Source: Anaeramoeba ignava
Taxonomy: Eukaryota; Metamonada; Anaeramoebidae
DNA length: 64,000 nucleotides
Assembly: GCA_028826165.1 (NCBI GenBank)
Contig: JAPDFW010000069.1
Span: 62,001 to 126,000, forward strand
Direction of reading: 5' to 3'
The notes below the pieces were generated by a model. The model was not told where the DNA came from and did no database searches. It saw only the letters and a program-made list of their open reading frames with translations. This document shows positions 1 to 10,236 of the stretch, in pieces. A program made the position numbers and the translations under genes. The stretch's first letter is position 1. Each line of letters begins with the position of its first letter.

Positions 1-1
1 A

Positions 2-112
2 CCTTATCAAAATTATCAACCAAGATCTAATTATTCAAATCAAAATAGAGGAAGACAAACTCCAAGAAATCCTCCTCATAATATGCCTAATATTAATCCA
101 AACCAAAAATAA
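2..112 (+). CDS. 3' end of a poly(A)-binding-like RRM protein (partial)
   Basis: An open frame enters from the left edge and ends at TAA 110-112. It encodes about 36 residues rich in Asn, Gln, Pro, Tyr and Arg. The opening run PYQNYQPRSNYSNQ is almost the same as residues in the C-terminal tail of the RRM gene at 5,651-8,010 (genomic about 7,811-7,850). This is therefore most likely the tail of a third tandem member of that family. Its end (RGRQTPRNPPHNMPN) differs from both other copies. Only the tail is visible, so the RRM content is inferred from the paralogue. Confidence 0.7.
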   Translation, partial: PYQNYQPRSNYSNQNRGRQTPRNPPHNMPNINPNQK

Positions 113-467
113 TTTTTTTCAAGAAAACTTAGTTTCATTTCATTTCTTTTAAATTCAAATTCAATTAAATTCAAATTCAAATTCAATCAAATTCAAATTA
201 AATTAAATTAAATTCAAATTAAATTTAAATTCAAATTCAAATTCAAATTCAAATTAAATTCAATTCAAATTCAAAATTAAAATTAAATTCAAATTCAAAA
301 TTAAATTCAATTCAAATTAAAATTAGTGCTCCATCAAAAAAAAAAAGAAATTAAAAGAAAACAAGAAAAAAAATCAAAAAAAAATAATAAAAAGCAAACC
401 AAACCAAATCAAATCTTTTTTTATATTTTGTGTTTTTGTTTTTGTTTTCAAAAAAAAAAAATCAAAA
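113..467. repeat. AAATTC/AAATTA simple repeats and A-rich spacer
   Basis: Intergenic stretch between two convergent genes. From about 150 to 325 it is built from AAATTC and AAATTA hexamer-like units. The rest is poly-A and poly-T rich. No gene seen. Confidence 0.8.
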
Positions 468-2069
468 TTATTTTCTTGAACGATTTACAGAGAATGGATA
501 AGAATAAGGATACTTATTTGAATTTTTGTTTTTTTGATTTTGATTTTGATTTTGATTTTGATTTTGATTTTGATTTTGATTTTGATTTAGATTTTGATTT
601 CGATTTTGATTTTGATTTTGATTTTGATTTTGATTAAAACCAAAATTTGAATGAAAAGAATTTTTTTGAGGATTAGATTTAAAATGAGATTGATGAGCAT
701 TTTGTTGTTCAGTAAAAGAATTATGTTGATTTTCAAATTGTTGATTTTTAGCCATTTGAAGTTGTTGTTCATAAAACTTCATTTTTTGAGAATTTTGAAA
801 ATTTTGAGAATTTTGGGAATTTTGAGAATTTTGTAAATTTTGATAATTTTGATTTGAAAATTCATTCAAAGAATTATTTTTTCTTGAATCAACATTATCA
901 AAAGCTTTCTGACCAGCAACCATATTTTGGTAAACAACAGGCTGGGAAAGAAGATCCGATAAGAGCTGACGGTAGCTTTCGAGTTCATGCTTTTGGTTGA
1001 TGCGGTACTGTTTCTCTAGTTCCAACTGGGATTTTAATTGGTGAATAAGATCAGTTAAATCTTCTCTAGTTTTTATAAGTTCCTCGCGTTCTGACTTTGC
1101 TTCTTCGATTTCCTGAAGCAATTTAACACGGGTCTGTTGGGGTCCGATATTCGGCATATTCCAGAGATCCTGGGTCTGTTCGCCCTGTTGGTGATTCTTG
1201 TGTCGCATCGTGTTGTTTGGCTGTTGGGGTGGCACTCGCGTCACCCCATCTTGTCGACTGTTTGATGGGAAATCCTTGATGCTGATATCCGTTCGATTGC
1301 TTGCTTGTAATCCCAAACACACTCTCCATTGGATTGCGTGAGTGCATTGCGTCAACTCCTCTTCCAGTTTCTTCAGTTTGATTGGCAAATTGATCCATTT
1401 CAGAATGAAATAATGTTTGTTGACTTGTTTCGGGAAAACGAAGTGGTTGATCCAAATGAGAGAAATCTCCGCTCTCTTGTAAATATCCTTTGTTCGCAAA
1501 GTTCTCTTGTTGAAATTCTCCTTGATTTCCTTGTTCAGTGTTTAAATTATGTGTAAAATATTCGCTGTTTGAATTCATTTTCCAAAAGTTGTTTCCGTTT
1601 TTTTTTTTTTTTTATTATAAAAAATAATTGCTTGTTTTAATTTGTTTTGGATTTTTTTCGCATAAATGAAGTTGTGTTACTTTAATTGATCAGGCTTTGT
1701 ATTATTAAATGGTTGTTGTTGATATTCAAATGAGTCAATTATCATTCCTTGTAAATTGTCAGTTTCTCCAAAATAATCGTCTTCAAAAGACTCGTTTTCT
1801 GGATGCCTGAATGAATAATATTCCCACATGTTTTGTTTATTTTTTTTTAGTTTTTTGATACAGTTTTTATTTTATTTTTATTTTATTTTTTTCTTTTATT
1901 TTTTTTTTATTAACTTTTAAATTGAAAAATTTAATAAGAAAAGTAAGAAAAATTTTATATTTTTTATATTTGTTTTTTTGTTCTATTTACCTTACGCTAA
2001 AGAATTTCTTAATTCTTCTATTCTTTCAAGATCTGTTTCTGAAAAAGAATCAGTTTGAAAATATGACAT
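468..2069 (-). CDS. Coiled-coil, Asn/Gln-rich protein of unknown function (three exons, one frame break)
   Basis: I model three exons read right to left: 2069-1996, 1806-1681 and 1564-468. Donors are GTAAGG and GTAACA, acceptors TTCAG and AACAG, and both junctions keep the frame. The protein starts MSYFQTDSFSETDLERIEEL, followed by an acidic section. A predicted coiled coil follows (genomic about 1,120-950, KLLQEIEEAKSEREELIKTR onward), then an Asn-Gln tail encoded by ATTTTG hexamers, ending NRSRK. The third exon is open in two overlapping frames: the N-terminal frame runs to 1,123, while the coiled coil lies in the next frame. The break falls near 1,222-1,245, beside GGGG/CCCC runs. It could be a sequencing indel, a real frameshift or an unrecognised intron. 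ATG at 1,578 is an alternative start. No family recognised. Confidence 0.6.
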
Positions 2070-2215
2070 TTAATTTAAAAAATTAAAAAAGGAAAAATTA
2101 AAATTAAAAAAAAGAAAAAAAATGAAAAAAAATTTAAATTAAAAAAAAACTTTTTTTATTCATTTTTTTTTCCTTTTTTATTTAGTCTTAAAAAAAAAAT
2201 TTTTTTAAAATACAA

Positions 2216-5200
2216 ATGAATAATCAAAATCAATTAATAAAATCCCAAAATCAAATTGAAGAAAAAGGAATGAAATATTTAACTTTGTAAATTAAATAAA
2301 AAAATTAATCATTTAAAATTAAAAAAAATTAATCATTTAAATTTAAAGACATGTTTCAAATCTTCCAGAAAATGTTACTGATTCAACACTTCTTTATTTA
2401 TTTACATCTTTTAATGCAATTTCAGCTAAAGTTGCAAAAGGAATAAATGGAAAATCAAAAAGATATGGATATGTTAATTTTTCAAATTCAAAAGATGCAA
2501 AACAAGCAAGACAAAATTATGATGGAGGAGAATATCAACAAAAAATACTTAGAATTACTCCTAAAATTCCTTTTCAGTTAATTTCTATTTTTATATATTT
2601 TTTTTTGATTTAAATTTTTATTTTAAAAATTCCTTTTTTTAATTTATTTTTTATTAGTGAATTAAAATCAAATAGAAATAATGTTATTGTAAAAGGTCTT
2701 AAAAAAGATTGGTTTGAAGTAGATCTTCGAGAAATTCTTTCAAAAAAGATTTCTTATTGTGATATTATTTCAATTAAAGTTCCAAGAACCCAAACTGGAG
2801 AATCAAAAGTAAAATTTCATTTTTATAAAAATTTAAAATAAATAAATTAATTCAAATTAATAATAATAATAATAAAAGGGATATGGAATGGTAAATTTTT
2901 CAACTGAAGAACAAGCAAAAGAAGCAATTAAATTAACAGGAGAAGTAATTGATGGTCAAACAATGTATAAAATTAAAATCAAAATCAAAATCTAAATCTA
3001 AATCTAAATCTAAATCTAAATCTAAATCTAAATTAAAATCAAAATTAAAATCAAAATTAAAATCTAAATCTAAATCTAAATCTAAATCAAAATCTAAATT
3101 AAAATATAAATCTAAATCTAAATCTAAATCTAAATCTAAATCTAAATCTAAATCTAAATCTAAATCTAAATCTAAATCTAAATCTAAATTAAAATCAAAA
3201 TCAAAATCAAAATCAAAATCAAAATCAAAATCAAAATCAAAATCTAAATTAAAATTAAAATTAAAATCTAAATCTAAATCTAAATTAAAATCAAAATCTA
3301 AATTAAAATCTAAATTAAAATCTAAATTAAAATTAAAATTAAAATTAAAATTAAAATTAAAATCAAAATTAAAATTAAAATCAAAATTAAAATCAAAATT
3401 AAAATTAAAATCTAAATTAAAATTAAAATTAAAATCAAAATCAAAATCAAAATCAAAATCTAAATCTAAATCAAAATCAAAATTAAAATTAAAATCTAAA
3501 TCTAAATCTAAATCTAAATTAAAATCTAAATCTAAATTAAAATCTAAATCTAAATCAAAATCAAAATCTAAATTAAAATATAAATCTAAATCAAAATCTA
3601 AATCTAAATCAAAATCTAAATTAAAATCTAAATCAAAATCAAAATCAAAATCAAAATCTAAATCTAAATCAAAATCAAAATCAAAATCAAAATTAAAATC
3701 TAAATCTAAATCTAAATCAAAATCAAAATCTAAATTAAAATCTAAATTAAAATCAAAATCAAAATTAAAATTAAAATCTAAATCTAAATCAAAATCTAAA
3801 TCAAAATCTAAATCTAAATCAAAATCAAAATCTAAATTAAAATCTAAATCTAAATCAAAATCTAAATCTAAATCTAAATTAAAATATAAATCTAAATCTA
3901 AATATAAATCTAAATATAAATCTAAATCTAAATCTAAATCTAAATCTAAATCTAAATCTAAATCTAAATCAAAATCAAAATTAAAATCAAAATTAAAATT
4001 AAAATCAAAATCAAAATCAAAATCTAAATCAAAATTAATAGCGAAGTTGAACGTTATCAAAATTCTGAAATTAGAGATGATCAATCAAAAAATAATTATA
4101 AAAGAATTTATATTAAGAAATTCCCTGAAAATTACACACAAGAAGATTTACTAAATTTATTCCAACAATTTGGAAATATTGATAAAATTGAAATATCAAA
4201 ATTTGGAAATGCACAAATTTCACATGCATTTATTGATTTTTCAAAACATAAAGAAGCAGTATTAGCTATTGAAAAAATGAATGGAAAAAAAATTGGAATT
4301 CAAGAAATTTATGTTGGAAGAGCAATGAAAAAAGCAGAACGTAAACGCTTTCTTCAAAATTCGCTCACCAAAAAACAATTTTTACATCAAAATAATACAA
4401 TTCAATTCCAATTTTCAGAAGTTGAACAAGTAAAAGATTTTGATTCAGTAAAACTTCGAGAAGAATGTTTAAAAATTGAACCAAAACCACAAATTTTTCA
4501 ATCAAAAATGTATTATAATAAAGATAGTGGAAGACCAGAAACAGGATTTGTTACTTTTGAAAATATACAAGATTTTAAAAGAGTTTTTAATTATTTTGAA
4601 AGTAATCCACCAAGTTATTATCAAGTGAAGAAATTTGAAAAATTTGAAATAAAAAATGAGAAACAAATTGAAAAACAAAATCTAAATCTAAATCTAAATC
4701 TAAATCAAAATCAAAATCAAAATCAAATTGAAAATCAAAATCAAAATCAAAATCAAAATCAAAATCAAAATCAAAATCAAAATCAAATTGAAAATCTAAA
4801 TCAAAATCTTTATGATTATCCTCTATATCCATATCCATCATATCCATATCCATATCCATATCCATCATATCCATATCCTCCATATCCATATCCATATCCA
4901 TCATATCCATATCCTCCATATCCATATCAAGATTTAGATAAAAATCAAAACTCAAACCAAAATTTATATTCAGATCAAAATCAAAATTCATATCAAAATC
5001 AAAATTCATATCTAAATCAAAATTCATATTTAGATCAAAATTCATATTTAGATCAAAATTCAAATCAAAATATAAATCAAAACCAAAATTTATATTTAAA
5101 TCAGAATATAAATCAAAATTCATATCTAAATAAAAATCAAATTCAAAATCAAAATTTATATTTAAATCAGAATATAAATCAAAATCAAAAACGAAACCAA

Positions 5201-5326
5201 ATTCAAATTCAAAATCAAAATCTAAATCAAAAACGAAACCAAAATCAAAATCAATTTAAATTTGATAAATTTATGAAAGACTTAGATCAAATTTCAAAAC
5301 AAAAAAAAGAAAATAAAAGAAAATAA
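2216..5326 (+). CDS. Poly(A)-binding-like protein with three RRMs plus an RRM-like fourth, copy 1
   Basis: Five exons, 2216-2286, 2349-2576, 2658-2808, 2879-2964 and 4042-5326, join in frame to 606 residues. RRM1 (about 24-97) begins HVSNLPENVTD and carries KRYGYVNF as RNP1. RRM2 (about 105-180) begins NNVIVKGLKKDW and has GYGMVNF. RRM3 (about 194-275) has RIYIKKFPENY and ends YVGRAMKKAERKR. That ending matches the GRAxKKxERxxE linker after RRM3 of cytoplasmic poly(A)-binding proteins. A fourth, divergent RRM-like block spans about 298-385. The tail is Asn-Gln repeats, then Pro-Tyr repeats encoded by CCATAT units, then more Asn-Gln. No MLLE/PABC domain is visible. The likely role is mRNA poly(A) binding and translation or stability control in the cytoplasm; this is inferred from domain order. 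Intron 4 is a 1.08 kb hexamer array. The gene at 5,651 is a tandem paralogue with the same internal exon lengths (228, 151, 86). Confidence 0.85.
2965..4041 (+). repeat. Intron 4 of the RRM gene: AAATCT/AAATCA/AAATTA hexamer array
   Basis: The intron starts GTATAA and ends TTAATAG. Between them lies about 1.05 kb of almost unbroken six-base units AAATCT, AAATCA and AAATTA, with occasional AAATAT. The sense strand has no G in the array. Because the unit is six bases, the array is open in several frames on both strands and gives long false proteins (Lys-Ser on plus, Asp-Phe/Leu on minus). Confidence 0.95.
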
Positions 5327-5442
5327 AAGAAAATAAAAGAAAAGAAAAGAAAAGAAAAGAAAATTAAGTTATTTTTTCTTTTGTTTTTTTTATGGTTTTT
5401 TAAAAGAAAAAAAAAAGAAAAAAAGTGGAAAAGAAAAAGTGG

Positions 5443-5545
5443 ATAAATTTGTATTTGAACCAACAAAATCACCTTGCATTGAATGAACAATTCTTCTTCT
5501 AGATAAAAATATAATAATCATAACAGTAACTAAAATTGAAATTTA
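5443..5545 (-). pseudogene. Relic of the last exon of the membrane-protein gene (8,617-10,153)
   Basis: About 100 bases match 8,617-8,717 almost base for base, including the codons for SRRRIVHSMQGDF and GSN. The stop codon is lost: the copy reads GGATAAATTTG where the gene has GGATCAATTTG. The match ends abruptly in AAATTTAATTTT repeats. It was evidently carried along when the neighbouring RRM-gene tail was duplicated. The rest of 5,327-5,650 is A/G-rich and T-rich spacer. Confidence 0.85.
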
Positions 5546-5650
5546 ATTTTAATTTAATTTAAATTAAAAAAAGAAAAAAGAAGACACTTTTTTTTTTTCA
5601 TTTTTTTCCTTTTTTTTTTTATTAATAATTTTCAACTTAATAATTCAATA

Positions 5651-8010
5651 ATGCAAACCACAAACACAAAATCAACCACAACAACAACCACAACAACAAT
5701 TAGCACAAACACAAACACAAAACACAAACACAAACACAAACACAAACACAAACACTGTAAATATAACGAAAATTAAAAATAATTAAAATTAAAAATTAAA
5801 ATTAATTTTAAAATTAAAATTAAAATTAAAATTAAAATTAAAATTAAAATTAAAATTAAAATTAAAATTAAAATTAAAAATAAAATTAAATCTAAAAAAA
5901 AGTCATGTTGGAAATCTTCCAGAAAATGTTACTGATCAACTTCTATTGCAATTATTTGCATCTTTTAATCCAATTTCAGCTAAAGTTGCAAGAGATCAAA
6001 ATGGAAAATCAAAAAGATATGGATATGTTAGTTTTTCAAATCCAAAAAATGCAGAAGATGCAAGAGAAAATTATGATGGAGGAGAATACAATGGTCATAT
6101 TCTTAGAGTTACTCCTAAAATTCCTATTAAGTAATTTAAATAATCTTAATTAATTTTAAATAATCTTAATTAATTTTAATTTAAATTTTATTAGTAAATT
6201 GAAATCAGGTAAAAATAATGTTATTGTAAAAGGTCTTAAAAAAGATTGGTTTGAAGCAGAACTTCGAGAAATTCTTTCAAAAAAGATTTCAAATTGTGAT
6301 ATTATTTCAATTAAAGTTCCAAGAACTCAAAATAAAGAATCAAAAGTAAATTTTCATTTTTATAAAAAATTTAAAATAATAAATTAATTCAAAATAATAA
6401 TAAAAGGGATATGGAATGGCAAATTTTGTAAGTGAAGAACAAGCAAGAGAAGCACTTAAATTAACAGGAGAAGTAATTGAAGGTCAACCAATGTAAATAT
6501 TCAAAATTTAAAATTAAAATTAAAATTAAAATTAAAATTAAAATTAAAATTAAAATTAAAATTAAAATTAAAATTAATATTTAAAATTTAAAATTAAAAT
6601 TAAAATTAAAATTAAAATTAAAATTAAAATTAAAATCAAAATTAAAATTAAAATTAAAATTAAAAATTCAAAATTAAAATCAAAATTAAAAATTAAAATT
6701 AAAATTAAAATCAAAATTAAAATTAAAATTAAAATTAAAATTAAAATTAAAATTAAAAATTAAAATTAAAATTAAAATTAAAATTAAAATTAAAATCAAA
6801 ATTAAAATTAAAATTAAAAATTTAAAATTAAAATTAAAATTAAAATTAAAATTAAAATTAAAATCAAAATTAAAATTAAAATCAAATTAAAAATTTAAAA
6901 TTAAAATCAAAATCAAAATTAAAATTAAAATTTAAATTTAAATTTAAATTAAAATAAATTAATAGTGAAGTTGAACTTTATTTAGATTCTGAATTTAGAG
7001 ATGAACAATCAAAAAAAACTTATAAAAGAATTTATATTAAGAAATTCCCTGAAAATTACACTCAAGACGATTTACAAAATTTATTCCAACAATTTGGAAA
7101 AATTGATAAAATTGAATTATCAAAATTTGGAAATGCACAAATTCCATATGCATTTATTGATTTTTCAAAACATGAAGAAGCAGAATTAGCTATTGAAAAA
7201 ATGAATGGAAAAAGAATTGGAATTCAAGAAATTTTTGTTGGAAGAGCAATTAAAAAAGCAGAACGTAATCGTTTTCTCGCACAACAAAGAATGAGAAGAC
7301 CAGGTTTAATCAGAACAAACACCATCAAATTTGTATTTATTAATAATGAGAAAATAATGATGTTTGATTCAGCAACAATTCGAGAAGAATGTTTAAAAAT
7401 TGAACCAAAACCACAAATTTTTTCATCCAAAGTATTTTATAATAAAGATACTGGAAAACCATCAACAGGATTTGTATGTTTTGAAACAACATTTGATTGT
7501 GAAAGAATATTAAGATTTTTCCAACAAAATCCACATCCTGATTATCAAGTGACAAAACATGAACCAAATATGCACCCAAATCCACAACCAAGAGGAGGAT
7601 ATTATCCAAGACAACCACCACATTTTAACCCTTATTCACAAGGATATCCACCAAATCAATATCCACCAAATCAATATCCACCAAATCCACAATATCAAAG
7701 ATTTACATTCGATCAATCAACTAATCAACAACCACCAATCAAAAATCCTCATCCAAACCCAAGATCTTTTTCTCCAAATCAAAATCCAAATCCAAATTAT
7801 CAACCAAGACCTTATCAAAATTATCAACCAAGATCTAATTATTCGAACCAAAAATTTTCATACAAACAACCAAATAAAAATCAAAATCAAAATGAAAATC
7901 AAAATCAAAATCGAAAATCAAAATCAAAATCAAAATCAAAATCAAAATCAAAATCAAAATCAAAATCAAAATCAAAATCAAAATCAAAATCAAAATCAAA
8001 ATCAAATTGA
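5651..8010 (+). CDS. Poly(A)-binding-like RRM protein, copy 2 (first exon out of phase)
   Basis: Exons 5903-6130, 6195-6345, 6407-6492 and 6966-8010 align with copy 1 (internal lengths 228, 151, 86). They encode RRM1 (HVGNLPENVTD, KRYGYVSF), RRM2 (NNVIVKGLKKDW, GYGMANF), RRM3 (RIYIKKFPENY, VGRAIKKAERNR) and the fourth RRM-like block. The tail differs from copy 1: it is Pro/Asn/Tyr rich with PPNQY repeats and one RGG. It then enters AAATCA repeats read as Lys-Ser and stops at TGA 8,010. The obvious first exon, ATG 5,651 to 5,756 (Thr-rich), is 106 bases, whereas 2 mod 3 is needed to enter exon 2 in frame. One base may be missing in its ACAAAC repeats, or the true start lies elsewhere. About 538 residues if corrected. 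Function is inferred as for copy 1. Confidence 0.75.
6493..6965 (+). repeat. Intron 4 of RRM copy 2: AAATTA hexamer array
   Basis: Starts GTAAAT and ends TTAATAG, the same position as the intron 4 array in copy 1. It is only 473 bases and made mostly of AAATTA with a few AAATCA, no G inside. Same intron, different dominant unit and length: the array turned over after the gene duplicated. Confidence 0.95.
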
Positions 8011-8499
8011 AAATCAAAATTGAAAATCAAAATCAAAATCAAAATCAAATCGAAAATCTAAATCAAAATCAAAATCAAAATCAAAATCTTTATGATTATC
8101 CTCTATATCCATATCCTCCATATCCCATATCCATATCCATATCCATCATATCCATATCCTCCATATCCATATCCTCCATATCCATATCCATATCCATATC
8201 AAGATTTAGATAAAAATCAAAACTCAAACCAAAATTTATATTCAGATCAAAATTCATATTTAAACCAAAATACAAATCAAAATTCAAATCAAAATTCAGA
8301 TCAAAATTCATATTTAAACCAAAATTTATATTCAGATCAAAATTCAAATCAAAATTTATATCTAAATCAAAATCAAAATCAAAAACGAAATCAAAACCAA
8401 AATCAAAATCAAAAACGAAACCAAAATCAAAATCAATTTAAATTTGATAAATTTATGAAAAACTTAGATCAAATTTCAAAACAAAAAAAAAGAAAATAA
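8011..8499 (+). pseudogene. Out-of-frame remnant of a copy 1-type C-terminal tail
   Basis: Downstream of the stop of copy 2, the DNA repeats the 3' end of copy 1: Asn-Gln hexamers, LYDYPLYPYPPYP, QDLDKNQNSNQNLYS, then FKFDKFMKNLDQISKQKK and TAA 8,497-8,499. Two single-base shifts separate it from the upstream frame. One is an extra A near 7,913 that turns Asn-Gln into Lys-Ser. The other is an extra C near 8,127 inside the CCATAT repeats. If both are assembly errors the real protein would run to 8,499. As given, this stretch is not translated in frame. Confidence 0.7.
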
Positions 8500-8616
8500 A
8501 AGAAAATAAAAGAAAATAAAAGAAAAGAAAAGAAAATTAAGTTATTTTTTCTTTTGTTTTTTTTATGGTTTTTTAAAAGAAAAAAAAAAGAAAAAAAGTG
8601 GAAAAGAAAAAGTGGA

Positions 8617-10153
8617 TCAATTTGTATTTGAACCAACAAAATCACCTTGCATTGAATGAACAATTCTTCTTCTAGATAAAAATATAATAATCATAACAGT
8701 AACTAAAATTGAAATTGAAAGTAAAAGGATTGTAATTACAAGAGTTGCTGTAACTTTTTCATCTGAAGGAGAAGGATTTGTTAAACTAACTCTAATAGAA
8801 AGTGTTTGATTTTCTGTTTGATTGTTATTAAAAGAATAAATAAGCTGAATTACCTAAAATTTAATTTTGGATTTTAATTTTAATTATAATTTTGGATTTA
8901 ATTTTAATTTAAATTTAATTTTGATTTAATTTTGATTTAAATTTAAATTTGATTTAATTTTGATTTAAATTTAATTTAAATTTGATTTAATTTTAATTTA
9001 AATTTGATTTAATTTTGATTTATTTTAATTTAAATTTTGATTTAAATTTAAATTTAATTTTAATTTTTTAAATTTAATTTTTTAAATTTTTAATTTTGAT
9101 TTAATTTTGATTTAAATTTAAAATTTAATTTTTTAATTTAAAATTTAAATTTGATTTTTAAATTTTGATTTTAATTTTAATTAAATTTTTAATTTTTAAT
9201 TTAATTTGGATTTAATTTTAATTTAATTTTGATTTAATTTTTGATTTAAATTTAATTTAATTTTTGATTTTAATTTAAATTAAATTTAATTTAAATTTAA
9301 TTTAAATTTAATTTAAATTTAATTATAATTTTGATTTTAATTTAAATTTTGATTTTGATTTTGATTTAAATTTGATTTAATTTTGATTTGAATTTAATTT
9401 TGGATTTAAATTTGATTTAATTTTAATTTAATTTCAATTTAAATTTTAATTATAATTTTGATTTCAATTTAATTTTAATTATAAATTTGATTTGATTTAA
9501 ATTTAATTTTGATTTAAATTTAATTTAATTTAAATTTAAATTTTGATTTAAATTTAAACCAATTTTGATTTAATTTTGGATTTAATTTTGATTTGATTTA
9601 ATTTTGATTTAATTTTGATTTAATTTTAATTTAATTTTAATTTTGATTTAATTTTGATTTGATTTAATTTAAATTTGATTTAATTTAAATTTGAATAGAT
9701 ACTTGGGCTGTATTATCTTTTGTTCTGCTTTTGTCAATAGTAGAAGATATTTTACAACCAGAATAATAAGTATTTTTTCTTAAATTTAATTGATATTGAG
9801 AAGTTAAATTAGGAAATTGAATTCCTTTAGAGAAAAAAACATCTTGGTCACAATCCTCTGCAAAAATATTTAAATCAAGTTTTGCACCATCTTTTGTTAA
9901 TGAGAAATAAAAATATGTTTGATTACCAGTTGTTTGAAATTCTAGTTTATTATCTCCAACAAATAATTCATTTGGTTGGACTTTATTGATTTATAAAGAA
10001 TGAAAAAAAGATAAAATTTGATAAAAATTTGTTTTAATTTTAATTTTAATTTTATAAATAAATTTTAATTTTATAAATGAATTTTGATTTTTTACTTATT
10101 TGGGTAAAACTGGAAATAATAAAAAATGAAAGAATAAAGAAAATGTAAAACAT
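8617..10153 (-). CDS. Small type I membrane protein, unknown family
   Basis: Three exons read right to left, 10153-10096, 9980-9703 and 8853-8617, join in frame to 190 residues. Donors are GTAAAA and GTATCT, acceptors AAAG and TTTAG. The start MFYIFFILSFFIISSFTQI looks like a cleavable signal peptide. The next ~125 residues are predicted lumenal or extracellular, with two Cys (AEDCDQ and SGCKISS) that could pair, and several Asn-X-Ser/Thr sites. One transmembrane helix (LVITILLLSISILVTVMIII) is followed by a basic stop-transfer SRRR and a short cytosolic tail ending GSNTN. No domain recognised. It lies 84 bases downstream of the 3' end of the BEACH gene, same strand. A dead copy of its last exon lies at 5,443-5,545. 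Confidence 0.75.
8854..9702 (-). repeat. Intron 2 of the membrane-protein gene: AAATTAAAATCA-type repeats
   Basis: 849-base intron built from short units such as AAATTA, AAATCA and AAATTT on the sense (minus) strand. It is less regular than the hexamer arrays of the RRM genes. The sense strand is nearly free of G; I noticed one internal GT, near 9,559. Confidence 0.9.
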
Positions 10154-10236
10154 TCTTTTTTTTTTTTTAAAAAGAAAAAAATGAAAAAAATGAAAAAAAT
10201 AATATTTTTAATTTAATTTAATTTAATTAATTTTTA

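Noticed and set aside
2965-4041. Possible CRISPR or phage-like repeat array
   Set aside because: Units are contiguous with no unique spacers, and the setting is a eukaryotic intron.
2933-4154. Long opposite reading frames of Lys-Ser (plus) and Asp-Phe/Leu (minus)
   Set aside because: They are the two readings of a six-base repeat array that lies in an intron with clear splice sites; the flanking exons join in frame without it.
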